Positions 47,048 through 55,297 of a DNA stretch of 64,000 nt are shown here, piece after piece. The stretch's first letter is position 1. Each line of letters opens with the position of its first letter. The position numbers and the translations under genes were made by a program. Source of the DNA: Parvivirga hydrogeniphila (GTDB taxonomy: Bacteria; Actinomycetota; Coriobacteriia; Anaerosomatales; Anaerosomataceae); assembly GCF_023371205.1 (NCBI RefSeq), contig NZ_JAMCCO010000001.1:740662-804661 (forward strand), read 5' to 3'. The notes under the pieces are model-generated. The model was not told the DNA's origin and did no database searches. It worked only from the letters and a program-made list of their open reading frames with translations.

Positions 47048-48346
47048 ATGGGGCTTCTTGAGCGTCTACAGGACGGTTCGGCCGTGCTCGGCGTGGTCGG
47101 CCTGGGGTACGTCGGCTTGCCGCTTGCCGTGGAGATGGCGAGCGCCGGCCACACGGTCATCGGGTTCGACGTCTCCGCGGAGAAGGCGGGCTCGGTGAAT
47201 GCGGGCGTGAGCTACATCCCCGACGTCTTGAGCGAGCGGCTCGCTCCGCTCGTGAACGACGGTCTCATCCGTGCGACGACCGACTTCTCAGACGTCTCGC
47301 AGTGCGATGCCATCGCGATCTGCGTGCCCACGCCGCTTGACGAGATGAAGGAGCCCGACACGTCGTTCATGGAGGCGGCCGCGCGGTCGGTGGCTCCGCA
47401 CCTGAAGCCGGGCACGCTCGTGACGCTCGAGTCGACGACGTACCCTGGAACGACCGAAGAGGTCATCCAGCCGATCTTGGAATCGGGCGGCCTGAAGGTG
47501 GGGGAGACGCTGTTCTTGGCGTTCTCGCCTGAGCGTGTGGACCCGGGCAATCCCGTGTACCAGACCAAGAACACGCCGAAGGTCGTGGGCGGCGTCACGC
47601 CGGCGTGCACAGAGCGGGCCGTGGCGATGTACTCACGGTTCATCGACACCGTCGTGCCCGTCTCGACGACGCGCGCGGCGGAGATGACGAAGCTTCTCGA
47701 GAACATCTTCCGCAGCGTGAACATCGCGCTCGTCAACGAGCTTCTGCAGCTGTGCGAGCGGATGGGCATCGATCTGTGGGAGGTCATCGACGCGGCCAAG
47801 ACCAAGCCGTTCGGCTTCATGCCGTTCTACCCCGGTCCGGGTCTCGGCGGGCACTGCATCCCCATCGACCCCTTCTACCTCTCGTGGAAGGCGCGGCAGT
47901 ACGACTTCCACACGGAGTTCATCGAGCTTTCCGGCAAGGTGAACGAGTCGATGCCGTACTACGTCGTGCGCCGGCTCATGGACGCCATGAACGAGCACCT
48001 TCGGATGCCGCTCAACGGCAGCCGCGTGCTCGTCGTCGGAGTCGCGTACAAGGCGGACATCGACGACATGCGCGAATCCCCGGCTATCAAGGTCATCGAG
48101 CTTCTTCGCGCGAAGGGCGCGGACGTGGTGTACCACGACCCGTACGTGCCCGAGCTCGTTGTAGACGGCCTCGCCGTTCCGCATGTGGCCCTCGACGCAG
48201 GGACGGTGAGCTCGGCAGATGCGCTCGTCGTCGTCACCAACCACTCCAACGTGGACTACGGGCTTATAGCCGAGCATGCGCGCCTGGTGCTCGACACCCG
48301 TAACGCCATGCGCGATCACCGCACCGAGCGGGTGGTGCTGCTGTGA
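47048..48346 (+). CDS. wbpA: Nucleotide-sugar dehydrogenase (WbpA/WecC type, UDP-HexNAc 6-dehydrogenase)
   Basis: A 432-residue enzyme oxidising C6 of a UDP-N-acetylhexosamine. NAD fold VLGVVGLGYVGLPLAVEMA, catalytic-domain CVPTPLDEMKEPDTS, LESTTYPGTTEEVI, FSPERVDPGNPVY, and cysteine loop PGPGLGGHCIPIDPFYLSWK. The FSPERVDPGN and GGHCIPIDPFYLSW motifs favour the WbpA/WecC branch over UDP-glucose dehydrogenase. It begins the polysaccharide locus. Downstream context (oxidoreductase/acetyltransferase remnants, then WbpE-like) suggests UDP-GlcNAc(3NAc)A synthesis. A TAAAAT -10-like element at 46995 precedes it. Confidence 0.9.
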   Translation: MGLLERLQDGSAVLGVVGLGYVGLPLAVEMASAGHTVIGFDVSAEKAGSVNAGVSYIPDVLSERLAPLVNDGLIRATTDFSDVSQCDAIAICVPTPLDEMKEPDTSFMEAAARSVAPHLKPGTLVTLESTTYPGTTEEVIQPILESGGLKVGETLFLAFSPERVDPGNPVYQTKNTPKVVGGVTPACTERAVAMYSRFIDTVVPVSTTRAAEMTKLLENIFRSVNIALVNELLQLCERMGIDLWEVIDAAKTKPFGFMPFYPGPGLGGHCIPIDPFYLSWKARQYDFHTEFIELSGKVNESMPYYVVRRLMDAMNEHLRMPLNGSRVLVVGVAYKADIDDMRESPAIKVIELLRAKGADVVYHDPYVPELVVDGLAVPHVALDAGTVSSADALVVVTNHSNVDYGLIAEHARLVLDTRNAMRDHRTERVVLL

Positions 48347-48594
48347 GCGCCGCGCCGCTCCGCATCGGCATGGTCGGCTACGGGTACTGGGGGCCGAACA
48401 TCGTCCGCAACCTCGCGCGGCTCGCCTCGGCGGAGCTCGTCGCGCTGTGCGATGCCTCCGAGAAGAACCGCGCGCGGTTCGAGGCCGCATACCCCGGCGT
48501 CACGCGAGACGTCCCCCCGAAGACCGTCGTGATGGGCGTACCAGCACGCGCCGTGCGTTCAGTGCCAGACGAAGAGCTGTTGGAGAACCAGTAA
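48343..48594 (+). pseudogene. Chimeric remnant: start of WbpB/WlbA oxidoreductase joined to end of WbpD/WlbB acetyltransferase
   Basis: An 83-codon frame. Residues 1-53 (PLRIGMVGYGYWGPNIVRNL...VALCDASEKNRARFEAAYPGV) are the NAD-binding beginning of a Gfo/Idh/MocA oxidoreductase, where the rest of the Rossmann fold and the catalytic domain should follow. Instead residues 54-83 (TRDVPPKTVVMGVPARAVRSVP...) are the last coil and tail of a left-handed beta-helix acetyltransferase. The join is near 48496-48502. The two parent genes belong between wbpA and wbpE, so an in-frame internal deletion (or an assembly collapse) of roughly 1-1.5 kb explains it. Neither activity can remain. Confidence 0.85.
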
Positions 48595-48609
48595 CGCGAC
48601 CGTGACGCC

Positions 48610-48639
48610 TTGTCGCCCGCGGGCGGCGGCGTGCGACAA
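48610..48639 (+). repeat. Hairpin between the chimeric remnant and the aminotransferase gene
   Basis: TTGTCGC (48610-48616) and GCGACAA (48633-48639) form a 7-bp inverted repeat around a GC-rich loop. It could be a weak terminator for the first part of the locus; the right arm ends in a -10-like GACAAT. Confidence 0.4.
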
Positions 48640-48676
48640 TGACGTGTCCCGAACGGTGCGTAAGGAGCGTCAAGAC

Positions 48677-49795
48677 GTGGGTGTCCCCCTGCTCGACTTG
48701 AAGAGCCAGTACCGCGAGCTCAAGACGGAGCTCGACGCAGCCTTCGCTGAGGTGATGGAGAACGCCGCGTTCATCGGCGGCCCGAAGGTGACGGCGCTGG
48801 AAGACGCCATCGCGGCGTACGTCGGCACCGCGCACTCAGTGGCGTGCGGCAACGGCACCGATGCGCTGTTCTTGATCATGGCCGCGCTCGGCATCGGCAA
48901 GGGCGACGAGGTCATCACCACGCCGTTCACGTTCTTCGCGACCGTGGAAGCGATCGTGCACACCGGCGCGACGCCGGTGTTCGTCGACATCGAGCCCGGC
49001 ACCTACAACATGGACGTGGCGCAGGTCGAAGCGGCCATCACGCCGCGGACGAAGACGATCCTGCCGGTGCACATCTTCGGTCAGTGCGTCGACATGGACC
49101 CGCTGCTCGAGATCGCCGACCGTCACGGCCTCATCGTCGTCGAAGACGCGTGCCAGGCCATCGGAGCGACCTACAAGGGCAAGAAGGCAGGCTCGCTCGC
49201 TCGTGCCGCTGCCTTCTCGTTCTTCCCGAGCAAGAACCTCGGTTGCGCGGGAGACGGCGGCATCATCACCACCGACGACGAGGCGCTTGCCGCCGCATGC
49301 CGCACGATGGCGCAGCACGGGACCACGAAGAAGTACTTCCACGACTCGTTCGGCGTGAACTCGCGCCTCGACGCGCTGCAGGCCGCGATCCTGCTCGTGA
49401 AGCTCCCGCACCTGGACGCATGGAACGACCAGCGTCGTGCGGCAGCTGCTGTCTACGACGAGCTGCTGGCGGACGTCGCTGGTCTTGAGCTTCCGGTCGT
49501 GCGCGAATACGGCGATGCGGTGTTCCACCTGTACATCGTCAAGGCGGCCGATACCGAAACGGCGGAGCGCGTGATGCGCGCGCTCAACGAGGCCGGCATC
49601 GGGACGGCGCTGTACTATCCGCTTGCGCTGCACGAGCAGGAGGCGTTGGCCAAGCTTCCCGGTTTCCAGCGGCCGTTCCTCCCCGTTGCGGAGTCGTGCG
49701 ACGGCCGGACGTTCGCTCTGCCATGCTACCCGGGCATCACCGTGGAGCAACAGCGCGAGGTCGTACGCGTTGTGGAAGAGACGCTTGGGGCGTGA
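48677..49795 (+). CDS. wbpE: DegT/DnrJ/EryC1-type sugar aminotransferase (WbpE/WlbC-like)
   Basis: A 372-residue PLP aminotransferase. It opens VPLLDLKSQYRELKTELDAAF, the start typical of WbpE-type 3-oxo-sugar transaminases. Further features: FIGGPKVTALEDAIAAYVGT, ACGNGTDALFLIMAALGI, VEDACQAIGATYKGKKAG, PLP lysine in FSFFPSKNLGCAGDGGII and C-terminal LHEQEALAKLPG. GTG 48677 is behind AAGGAG. In the known pathway it aminates UDP-3-keto-GlcNAcA made by the WbpB-type enzyme, which here is only a fragment. Confidence 0.88.
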   Translation: MGVPLLDLKSQYRELKTELDAAFAEVMENAAFIGGPKVTALEDAIAAYVGTAHSVACGNGTDALFLIMAALGIGKGDEVITTPFTFFATVEAIVHTGATPVFVDIEPGTYNMDVAQVEAAITPRTKTILPVHIFGQCVDMDPLLEIADRHGLIVVEDACQAIGATYKGKKAGSLARAAAFSFFPSKNLGCAGDGGIITTDDEALAAACRTMAQHGTTKKYFHDSFGVNSRLDALQAAILLVKLPHLDAWNDQRRAAAAVYDELLADVAGLELPVVREYGDAVFHLYIVKAADTETAERVMRALNEAGIGTALYYPLALHEQEALAKLPGFQRPFLPVAESCDGRTFALPCYPGITVEQQREVVRVVEETLGA

Positions 49796-49837
49796 GCCGG
49801 ACGGCCGCACGCGAAGCAACGAGGAGTCAGGAGCACC

Positions 49838-51232
49838 GTGCCAGCTGAAGGGTACAGGCGGTCCGATCGGCATAAGAAGAAGCGAGGCGCCTCGCTGCGA
49901 AGCGGCCGCGCCGCTGTTCCTGCTCGACCTATCGTCGAGCCAGCACCGCGGATGCGCGTGCACGAGGTGCAGCGCAAGCGAGCGCTCAAGCGGAGGCTTG
50001 CGATCGCTGCGGGCGTGCTCGCGCTCATCGTGCTCGGCGTTGCGGCCTACGGGCTGATATGGTTCCGGAGCCTCGACCGGCGTATCAGCAAGGCGGCGCT
50101 CGCTGACAGCAAGCTGCAGCAAGCGCTCGACAAGCCGAAGCAGGATCATCTCGAGCCGTTCACGGTGCTGATCACGGGCAGCGACGCGAGGCCCCGCGAC
50201 ACTGCGTCACGCGCGGACACGATCATCGTCGCGCGCATCGACCCGAAGGCCAAGAAGGTCTGGCTGCTGTCCATCCCGCGAGACATGCGCGCTGAGATCC
50301 CTGGCTACGGTGTCGGGAAGATCAACGCCGCCAAGTTCTACGGCGGAGACGCGCTGCTCGTGGAGACGATCAAGAACGAGACCGGTCTGGAGGTCAACCA
50401 CTACGTCGACATCGGGTTCAAAGGGTTCGTGAAGGCCGTCGACGCCATCGGTGGCGTGTGGGTGGACGTCGACACGCCGATCGACGACTGGAGAGCGGAC
50501 ATCTCGCCGTTCAAGACGGCCAAGAAGATCGAGCCAGGTTACCAGCTTCTGGACGGATACCACGCGCTCGTGTATGTGCGAAGCCGCGCCTTCCCGGACG
50601 CAGACTTCACCCGCATGCGTCACCAACAGACGTTCTTCAAGGCGCTCGCCAAGCAGCTCGCCAACCCGAGCGGCATGGTGAAGCTGCCGGCTGCGATCAC
50701 GGCGATATCCGAGTACATGACCTCGACCTTGCCCGCTGGCGAGATCGTGCGCATCGCCCGATCGCTGCAAGGCATCTCGCCTGACGACATCGACGCGGCG
50801 ACCATCCCTGGTACGTGGAAGAGCCCGTACGTCTACCCTGACAAAGAGAAGATGCGGCAGCTTGTCGAGGCGATGAATGCGGGCAGGCCGTTCGAGAGCA
50901 CGCCCACGGCAGAGCCGGTCGTTCCGAGCCAGGTGAGCGTGACAGTGCGAAACGGCGCCGGCATCTCGGGTGTGGCAGCCTCTGCCGCCGACGTCCTCAA
51001 GCGTGCGGGTTTCAACGTCGTCGAGGTCGGGAACGCGAATCAGTTCGTGTACGACCGGACGCTCGTGGTCTACGCGACGGATGCCGCGAAAGCCAAGGCA
51101 GAGGCGGTGGCAGCGGCGCTGCCCGTGGCAGACCTGGTGCCGTCTCGGGGGATGTACTCCTTCAAGACCGACGTGCTCGTCGTGGTCGGCAAGGACTGGG
51201 CGTCCGCTGCCACGACCTCGACCGCTCGCTAG
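49838..51232 (+). CDS. LytR-CpsA-Psr ligase with LytR_C domain
   Basis: A 464-residue membrane-anchored enzyme that joins glycopolymers to peptidoglycan. N-terminal basic tail, one helix (LAIAAGVLALIVLGVAAYGLIWF, about 47-70). The LCP catalytic domain has ITGSDARPRDTASRADTI, LSIPRDMRAEIPGYGVGKIN and RSRAFPDADFTRMRHQQTF with the pyrophosphate-binding Arg/Asp residues. A LytR_C-type domain follows (VRNGAGISGVAASAADVLKRAGF...). Shows that the locus polymer is attached to a Gram-positive-type wall. Its stop codon overlaps that of the convergent glycosyltransferase. Confidence 0.93.
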   Translation: MPAEGYRRSDRHKKKRGASLRSGRAAVPARPIVEPAPRMRVHEVQRKRALKRRLAIAAGVLALIVLGVAAYGLIWFRSLDRRISKAALADSKLQQALDKPKQDHLEPFTVLITGSDARPRDTASRADTIIVARIDPKAKKVWLLSIPRDMRAEIPGYGVGKINAAKFYGGDALLVETIKNETGLEVNHYVDIGFKGFVKAVDAIGGVWVDVDTPIDDWRADISPFKTAKKIEPGYQLLDGYHALVYVRSRAFPDADFTRMRHQQTFFKALAKQLANPSGMVKLPAAITAISEYMTSTLPAGEIVRIARSLQGISPDDIDAATIPGTWKSPYVYPDKEKMRQLVEAMNAGRPFESTPTAEPVVPSQVSVTVRNGAGISGVAASAADVLKRAGFNVVEVGNANQFVYDRTLVVYATDAAKAKAEAVAAALPVADLVPSRGMYSFKTDVLVVVGKDWASAATTSTAR

Positions 51233-51235
51233 CGG
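51222..51235. terminator. Small hairpin spanning both stop codons of convergent genes
   Basis: CCGCT-CGCT-AGCGG covers the TAG stops of both strands. Only 5 bp and without a T tract, so weak. It is the only candidate between the two convergent transcripts, whose coding regions overlap by 4 bases. Confidence 0.3.
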
Positions 51236-52452
51236 CTTCCAGCCGCGTCTTTCAAGACGGCCAGCACCTGGTCAGCCAGGTCGTCGCGCGAGAACCGCTC
51301 CTCGGCAAGCTTCCGTGCGTTGCGGCCCATCTGTTCGAGGCGATCGCGGTCGGAAGCAAGCTTCTCGAGCGCGTCGGCCAGGGCGATGCCGTCACCCGCC
51401 GGCACGTACACGCCGCAGTCGTGCTCTTCGACGAGCGCGCGCGTCCAGCCGTTCGAGTTGACGATCATCGGGCGTCCCGAGGCAAGCCCGTCGAAGAACT
51501 TGTTGGGCGAGTTCGTCGCAAGGATCGGCACGTCGGCGAACAGCGTCATCAGCACATCTGCAGAACGCGTGAGAACCGGGACGTCCTTCTTGGGGAGCGA
51601 GCCGACGAGGCGTACGTTCGGAAGCCCGTCGGTCAGCTCCTTGAGCTTCGGCAAGCACTTGCCGTCCCCCGCGATGACGAAGACGATGTCATCGCGTCCA
51701 CGCTCGTGCAGGGTGCGCGCAGCTTCTGGCACCTGCGCCTCGACAGCGTTGGAGGGCCCGATCGCGCCGGCGTACCCGACCACGAAGGCGCCCTCGGGAA
51801 CGCCGAGCGATGCCAAGAACCCGTGGTCTTTCGGAGCGGGGTAGAACAGGTCCAGGTCCGACGAGTTGGGAACCATGTGGACGCGCTCAGGAGGCACGCC
51901 CTCGGCGAGCACGCCGTCTGCCATGCCGGGAGACAAGGCGATGACGTGCTTTGCGTGCCGGTACAAGAAGCGTTCGAGACGCTTGGCTGCGCGTGCAAGG
52001 AGGCCGTTGCGCTTGAGGGCTCCCATTTGGATGGCCGCTTCAGGCCAGAGGTCTCTCACCTCGAACACGAACGGGGTGCGGGTCAGTGCGGAGGCGACCC
52101 ATCCTGGGATGCCCACGGTGAGCGGCGTCGAGGTGGCGAACACGACGTCGTGCTTGCCGGAGGTCACGGCGAGGAACGTCGCGCCGATCGTGAACAGCAA
52201 GAACGACCACATGCGGCGCGCGTACCCCATGTAGTTCGAGTAGCGAACGCGAACTGACCGGATGCGGATGCCGTCGATGAAGCCCTCGCACAGAAGCCGC
52301 TTGTCGAACTCCTCAGGCAGGCGAGACGAGCTCGTGATGACGGTGACCTCGTGTCCCTCGGCGATCCATCTCCGGGCGAACTCGTACGACCGGATGAGTC
52401 CGAGCGAGGACTCACGGGTGGCGAAGAACTGGTGGATGTACAGTATCCGCAT
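51229..52452 (-). CDS. GT4 glycosyltransferase (WbuB-like)
   Basis: A 407-residue retaining GT-B enzyme. N-terminus RILYIHQFFATRESSLGLIRSYEFARRW matches the WbuB/WcaI-like group. Acceptor-side hydrophobic YMGYARRMWSFLLFTIGATF hints at membrane association, VFEVRDLWPEAA is typical, and the donor motif is in KFFDGLASGRPMIVN (usual E-x7-E simplified) with GVYVPAGDGIALADAL. Encoded 4 bases after ugd on the minus strand; likely adds a sugar, perhaps UDP-GlcA made by ugd, to the growing repeat (inference). Confidence 0.85.
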   Translation of the reverse strand: MRILYIHQFFATRESSLGLIRSYEFARRWIAEGHEVTVITSSSRLPEEFDKRLLCEGFIDGIRIRSVRVRYSNYMGYARRMWSFLLFTIGATFLAVTSGKHDVVFATSTPLTVGIPGWVASALTRTPFVFEVRDLWPEAAIQMGALKRNGLLARAAKRLERFLYRHAKHVIALSPGMADGVLAEGVPPERVHMVPNSSDLDLFYPAPKDHGFLASLGVPEGAFVVGYAGAIGPSNAVEAQVPEAARTLHERGRDDIVFVIAGDGKCLPKLKELTDGLPNVRLVGSLPKKDVPVLTRSADVLMTLFADVPILATNSPNKFFDGLASGRPMIVNSNGWTRALVEEHDCGVYVPAGDGIALADALEKLASDRDRLEQMGRNARKLAEERFSRDDLADQVLAVLKDAAGSR

Positions 52453-52456
52453 CGCC

Positions 52457-53764
52457 TTACGCTCCGCGATGCGCTCCAGGACGGCCCACGGCCATGTACG
52501 TCAGTCCGGCTGCAGAGACTCGCGCCGAGTCGAGGCAGTTGCGTCCATCGAAGACGACGGCCGGATCGCGCATGAGCTCGCGTGCGCGCGCCCAGTCGAG
52601 ATCCATGAACTCCCGCCACTCGGTGACGACCACGGCGGCAGACGCCCCATCGAGCGCCTCCCAGACGGTCTCGGTGCGCCGAGCGCCTGACGGCAGCAGC
52701 ACAGGTGCAGCAATCGGGTCGTAGGCGCGCACGTCCGCTCCCTCTTCGACGAGGAGCGGCACGATGTCGAGGGCTGGGGACTCGCGTACGTCGTCCGTGT
52801 CCGGTTTGAAGGAGAGACCGAGCACCGCGATCGAGCGATCGTGCATGTCGCGCATCGCACGTGTGAGGTGCACCACCGGCAGCAGCCGCTGCCTGTTGTT
52901 CACCTCGATGACGGACTTGAGCAAGGTGAACTGGTAGCCGTTCAGCGTCGAGATGAAGTCGAGCGCCCGCGTGTCTTTCGGGAAGCACGACCCGCCGTAT
53001 CCGATGCCGGCCTTCAGGAACTGTGCGCCGATGCGCGCGTCGAGACCCAGGCCGCGGGCCACCGCGTCGATGTCTGCGCCGATGCAGTCGCACAGGTTGG
53101 CGATCTCGTTGATGAACGAGATCTTCGTGGACAGGAACGCGTTGCTCGCGTACTTGATCGTCTCGGCGCTGGTCACATCGGTGGCCAGCACGGGTGCCTC
53201 GATGTCCGCGTACAGCGCCCGCATGGTCTCGAGCGCAGCCGCGTCGTCGCTGCCGAGCACGATGCGGTCGGTGTGGAACCAGTCGTCGACCGCGTGGCCC
53301 TCCCGGAGGAACTCGGGGTTCGAGACGTAGGCGATCGGCGTGGCGGCGTGTCGTAGATAGCGCTCCGTGAGCGCCGCACCGGTGCCGGGAGGCACGGTCG
53401 ACTTCATGACGAGCACGAATGGCCGGTCGGCCTCGCGAGCGAGCGACGAGACCGCTGCGCGCACCGCAGAAAGGTCGGCTGAGCCGTTGGGCGCCATCGG
53501 GGTGCCGACCGCAACGAAGGTGACATCGCCCACCAGGTCGCGCCAGCCGTTGGCAGGGGTCTCGAAGCGAAGCGTTCCAGCGGCGATGCCCTCTGCCAGC
53601 AGGTCCTCGACGCCGGGCTCGAATATCGGGCTTCTGCCAGAGCGCAGCAGGTCGACCTTCTTCGGGTCGATATCGACGCACGTGACGGTATGGCCGGACT
53701 TCGAGAGGCAGACGCCGGTCACGAGACCGACGTATCCTGTTCCGACGACGGTGACGGACGCCAT
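52457..53764 (-). CDS. ugd: UDP-glucose 6-dehydrogenase
   Basis: A 435-residue enzyme making UDP-glucuronate. NAD fold SVTVVGTGYVGLVTGVCLSK, VDIDPKKVDLLRSGRSPIFEPG, MKSTVPPGTG, NPEFLREGHAVDDW, catalytic cysteine in GIGYGGSCFPKDTRAL and C-terminal GLSFKPDTDDVRESP. These motifs match UGDH (TuaD/Ugd) and differ from the WbpA-type enzyme at 47048. ATG 53764 is behind AAGGAGAT. It is transcribed away from the O-antigen ligase-like gene. Confidence 0.95.
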   Translation of the reverse strand: MASVTVVGTGYVGLVTGVCLSKSGHTVTCVDIDPKKVDLLRSGRSPIFEPGVEDLLAEGIAAGTLRFETPANGWRDLVGDVTFVAVGTPMAPNGSADLSAVRAAVSSLAREADRPFVLVMKSTVPPGTGAALTERYLRHAATPIAYVSNPEFLREGHAVDDWFHTDRIVLGSDDAAALETMRALYADIEAPVLATDVTSAETIKYASNAFLSTKISFINEIANLCDCIGADIDAVARGLGLDARIGAQFLKAGIGYGGSCFPKDTRALDFISTLNGYQFTLLKSVIEVNNRQRLLPVVHLTRAMRDMHDRSIAVLGLSFKPDTDDVRESPALDIVPLLVEEGADVRAYDPIAAPVLLPSGARRTETVWEALDGASAAVVVTEWREFMDLDWARARELMRDPAVVFDGRNCLDSARVSAAGLTYMAVGRPGAHRGA

Positions 53765-53811
53765 GGCATCTCCTTGTGTTGCGTAAAGAGGCGGGACGCG
53801 GACTGTCGGTT

Positions 53812-53839
53812 TTGCGACGTCCGCACGCAAGGGTAACAT
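53812..53839 (+). promoter_or_regulatory. Possible promoter of the wzy-like gene
   Basis: TTGCGA (53812-53817), 16 bases, TAACAT (53834-53839), 45 bases before GTG 53885 in the region between divergent genes. Confidence 0.45.
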
Positions 53840-53884
53840 ACGCAAGGTGACGTTCAGGTAGCAGCAGAAGGTCAGGAGCGAAGC

Positions 53885-55297
53885 GTGCAGGCAGCCGGAC
53901 AGGTCGAGGCGGGACGGGGCGCTGCGTGGAAGAGCGCGTCCCTGTGGCTCGCCGCGGCCGTCGCAAGCGGAGCGATTGCGGGGCTTGCGGCCACGAGTCG
54001 GGCCGGAATGCTCGTGCTTGCGGCCGTGGTCGGCGCCACGGCATTCGCGGCCGTGGTGCGTAAACCGCACCTCGGCGTCTACCTCATCGTCGCACTGGTG
54101 CCGCTCGACATCTACGGCCGCATCATCTCGCGCCCGGTCCCGCTCACGCTCTACCAGCTCGCGCTCGCCCTCGCACTCGCTGCGTGGTGGGTGCGTGCAG
54201 CAGCAGAGCCGGGCCGCTGGGTGCGGTTCGCGCCGGTGGACGTCGGGTGCGCGATGCTGGTGGCGGCCGCGTTCGCGTCCGCCGTGTGGTCGGTCGATCC
54301 GCCGAGCACGCTCCGCGCGGGGGTCCGCGTCCTGTTCGCATGGCTGCTCGCGCTGTTCACGGCGAACGTGCTCACCGGCCGAAAGCGCTTCCGTTTCGCG
54401 TACGCCGTTCTGTTGGGCACCGCCGTGCTGCACGGGGCCATCGGCTTCGCGCAGCAGTTCGTGCCCGGGTTCGACCTCGGGCGCGTGAGGGTGTACATGG
54501 CGGCAGGGGGTCGCGTGAACTTCGTGCGCGCCTCCGGCTTCTTCGAGGACCCGAACATGTTTGCCGGGTTCCTGGCTGCTTCTTTCGTGGCGGGGCTCGC
54601 CTTCGTCGTGCACAGCTCCACGCGGCGCGAGCTCCTCGTCTGGTCGATCGCCACGGCGGTGACCGGGGCCGGGCTGCTGGCGACGCTCTCGCGCACGGGC
54701 TGGGTGACGGCTGCGCTCGGAGCGGTGGTAGTAGCGCTCACCGCGCCTCCGCGTAGGAGGATGTGGATCGTGACGGCAGGCTTGGTCGGCGTGCTCGGAC
54801 TCACGGCGGTGGCGCCGGGCACCGTGGCGACGCGGGCGGCGTCCATCTTCGACACCGAACGGGACGAGTCGAACCGTACGCGCTACGGGATGTACCAGTC
54901 GACCATCGAGATGATCCGAGACGACTGGGTCTTGGGCACGGGCCTTGCCGCGTACGAGAAGGTGTACCCTGCCTATCGGAAGCCCGGGACCAGCCAGGTC
55001 GTTGTCAAGCCGCATCAGCTCCCGCTCTCGTTCTGGGCGGAGATGGGGGTTCTCGGACTGGCCGTCGAGATGGTGCTCGCGCTCGGTGTGTGGATGCTAT
55101 TCTGGCCTCGCAGGGGCAGACCATGGTCGGTGTACGAGGGCGCGGCTCTCGCCGGACTGGTGTCGCTGCTTGCGGGCTCGCTATTCCAGTACTATCTGTA
55201 CTTCGAGTATCTGTGGTTGTTCCTGGCTTTCGCGGTGGCGGCGAGTCGTCTTGGCGCCGGTGTCGCGATCGGATTCGAGCGAGGTCACGATGGCTGA
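53885..55297 (+). CDS. O-antigen ligase/polymerase (Wzy_C) family membrane protein
   Basis: A 470-residue protein with about 11-12 hydrophobic segments and a large outer loop (about 315-375). The Wzy_C signature is visible: ASGFFEDPNMFAGFLAASF, LLATLSRTGWVTAALGA and, after the loop, VLGTGLAAYEKVYP and PHQLPLSFWAEMGVLGLAVEM (the H-x6-E-x-G motif of the family). It would polymerise or ligate lipid-linked polysaccharide outside the membrane. No Wzx flippase or ABC exporter is in the window. Overlaps the following gene by 8 bases. Confidence 0.88.
   Translation: MQAAGQVEAGRGAAWKSASLWLAAAVASGAIAGLAATSRAGMLVLAAVVGATAFAAVVRKPHLGVYLIVALVPLDIYGRIISRPVPLTLYQLALALALAAWWVRAAAEPGRWVRFAPVDVGCAMLVAAAFASAVWSVDPPSTLRAGVRVLFAWLLALFTANVLTGRKRFRFAYAVLLGTAVLHGAIGFAQQFVPGFDLGRVRVYMAAGGRVNFVRASGFFEDPNMFAGFLAASFVAGLAFVVHSSTRRELLVWSIATAVTGAGLLATLSRTGWVTAALGAVVVALTAPPRRRMWIVTAGLVGVLGLTAVAPGTVATRAASIFDTERDESNRTRYGMYQSTIEMIRDDWVLGTGLAAYEKVYPAYRKPGTSQVVVKPHQLPLSFWAEMGVLGLAVEMVLALGVWMLFWPRRGRPWSVYEGAALAGLVSLLAGSLFQYYLYFEYLWLFLAFAVAASRLGAGVAIGFERGHDG

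Noticed and set aside
53765-53884. Divergent promoter for ugd on the minus strand
   Set aside because: Only weak -10-like TTTACG sequences are present; no pair with acceptable spacing could be supported.
52457-55015. 852-codon open frame on the minus strand as a single fusion protein
   Set aside because: Only the last 435 codons (from 53764) are real UDP-glucose dehydrogenase. The upstream part is antisense to the wzy-like gene and lacks any domain; a clear AAGGAGAT site marks the true start.
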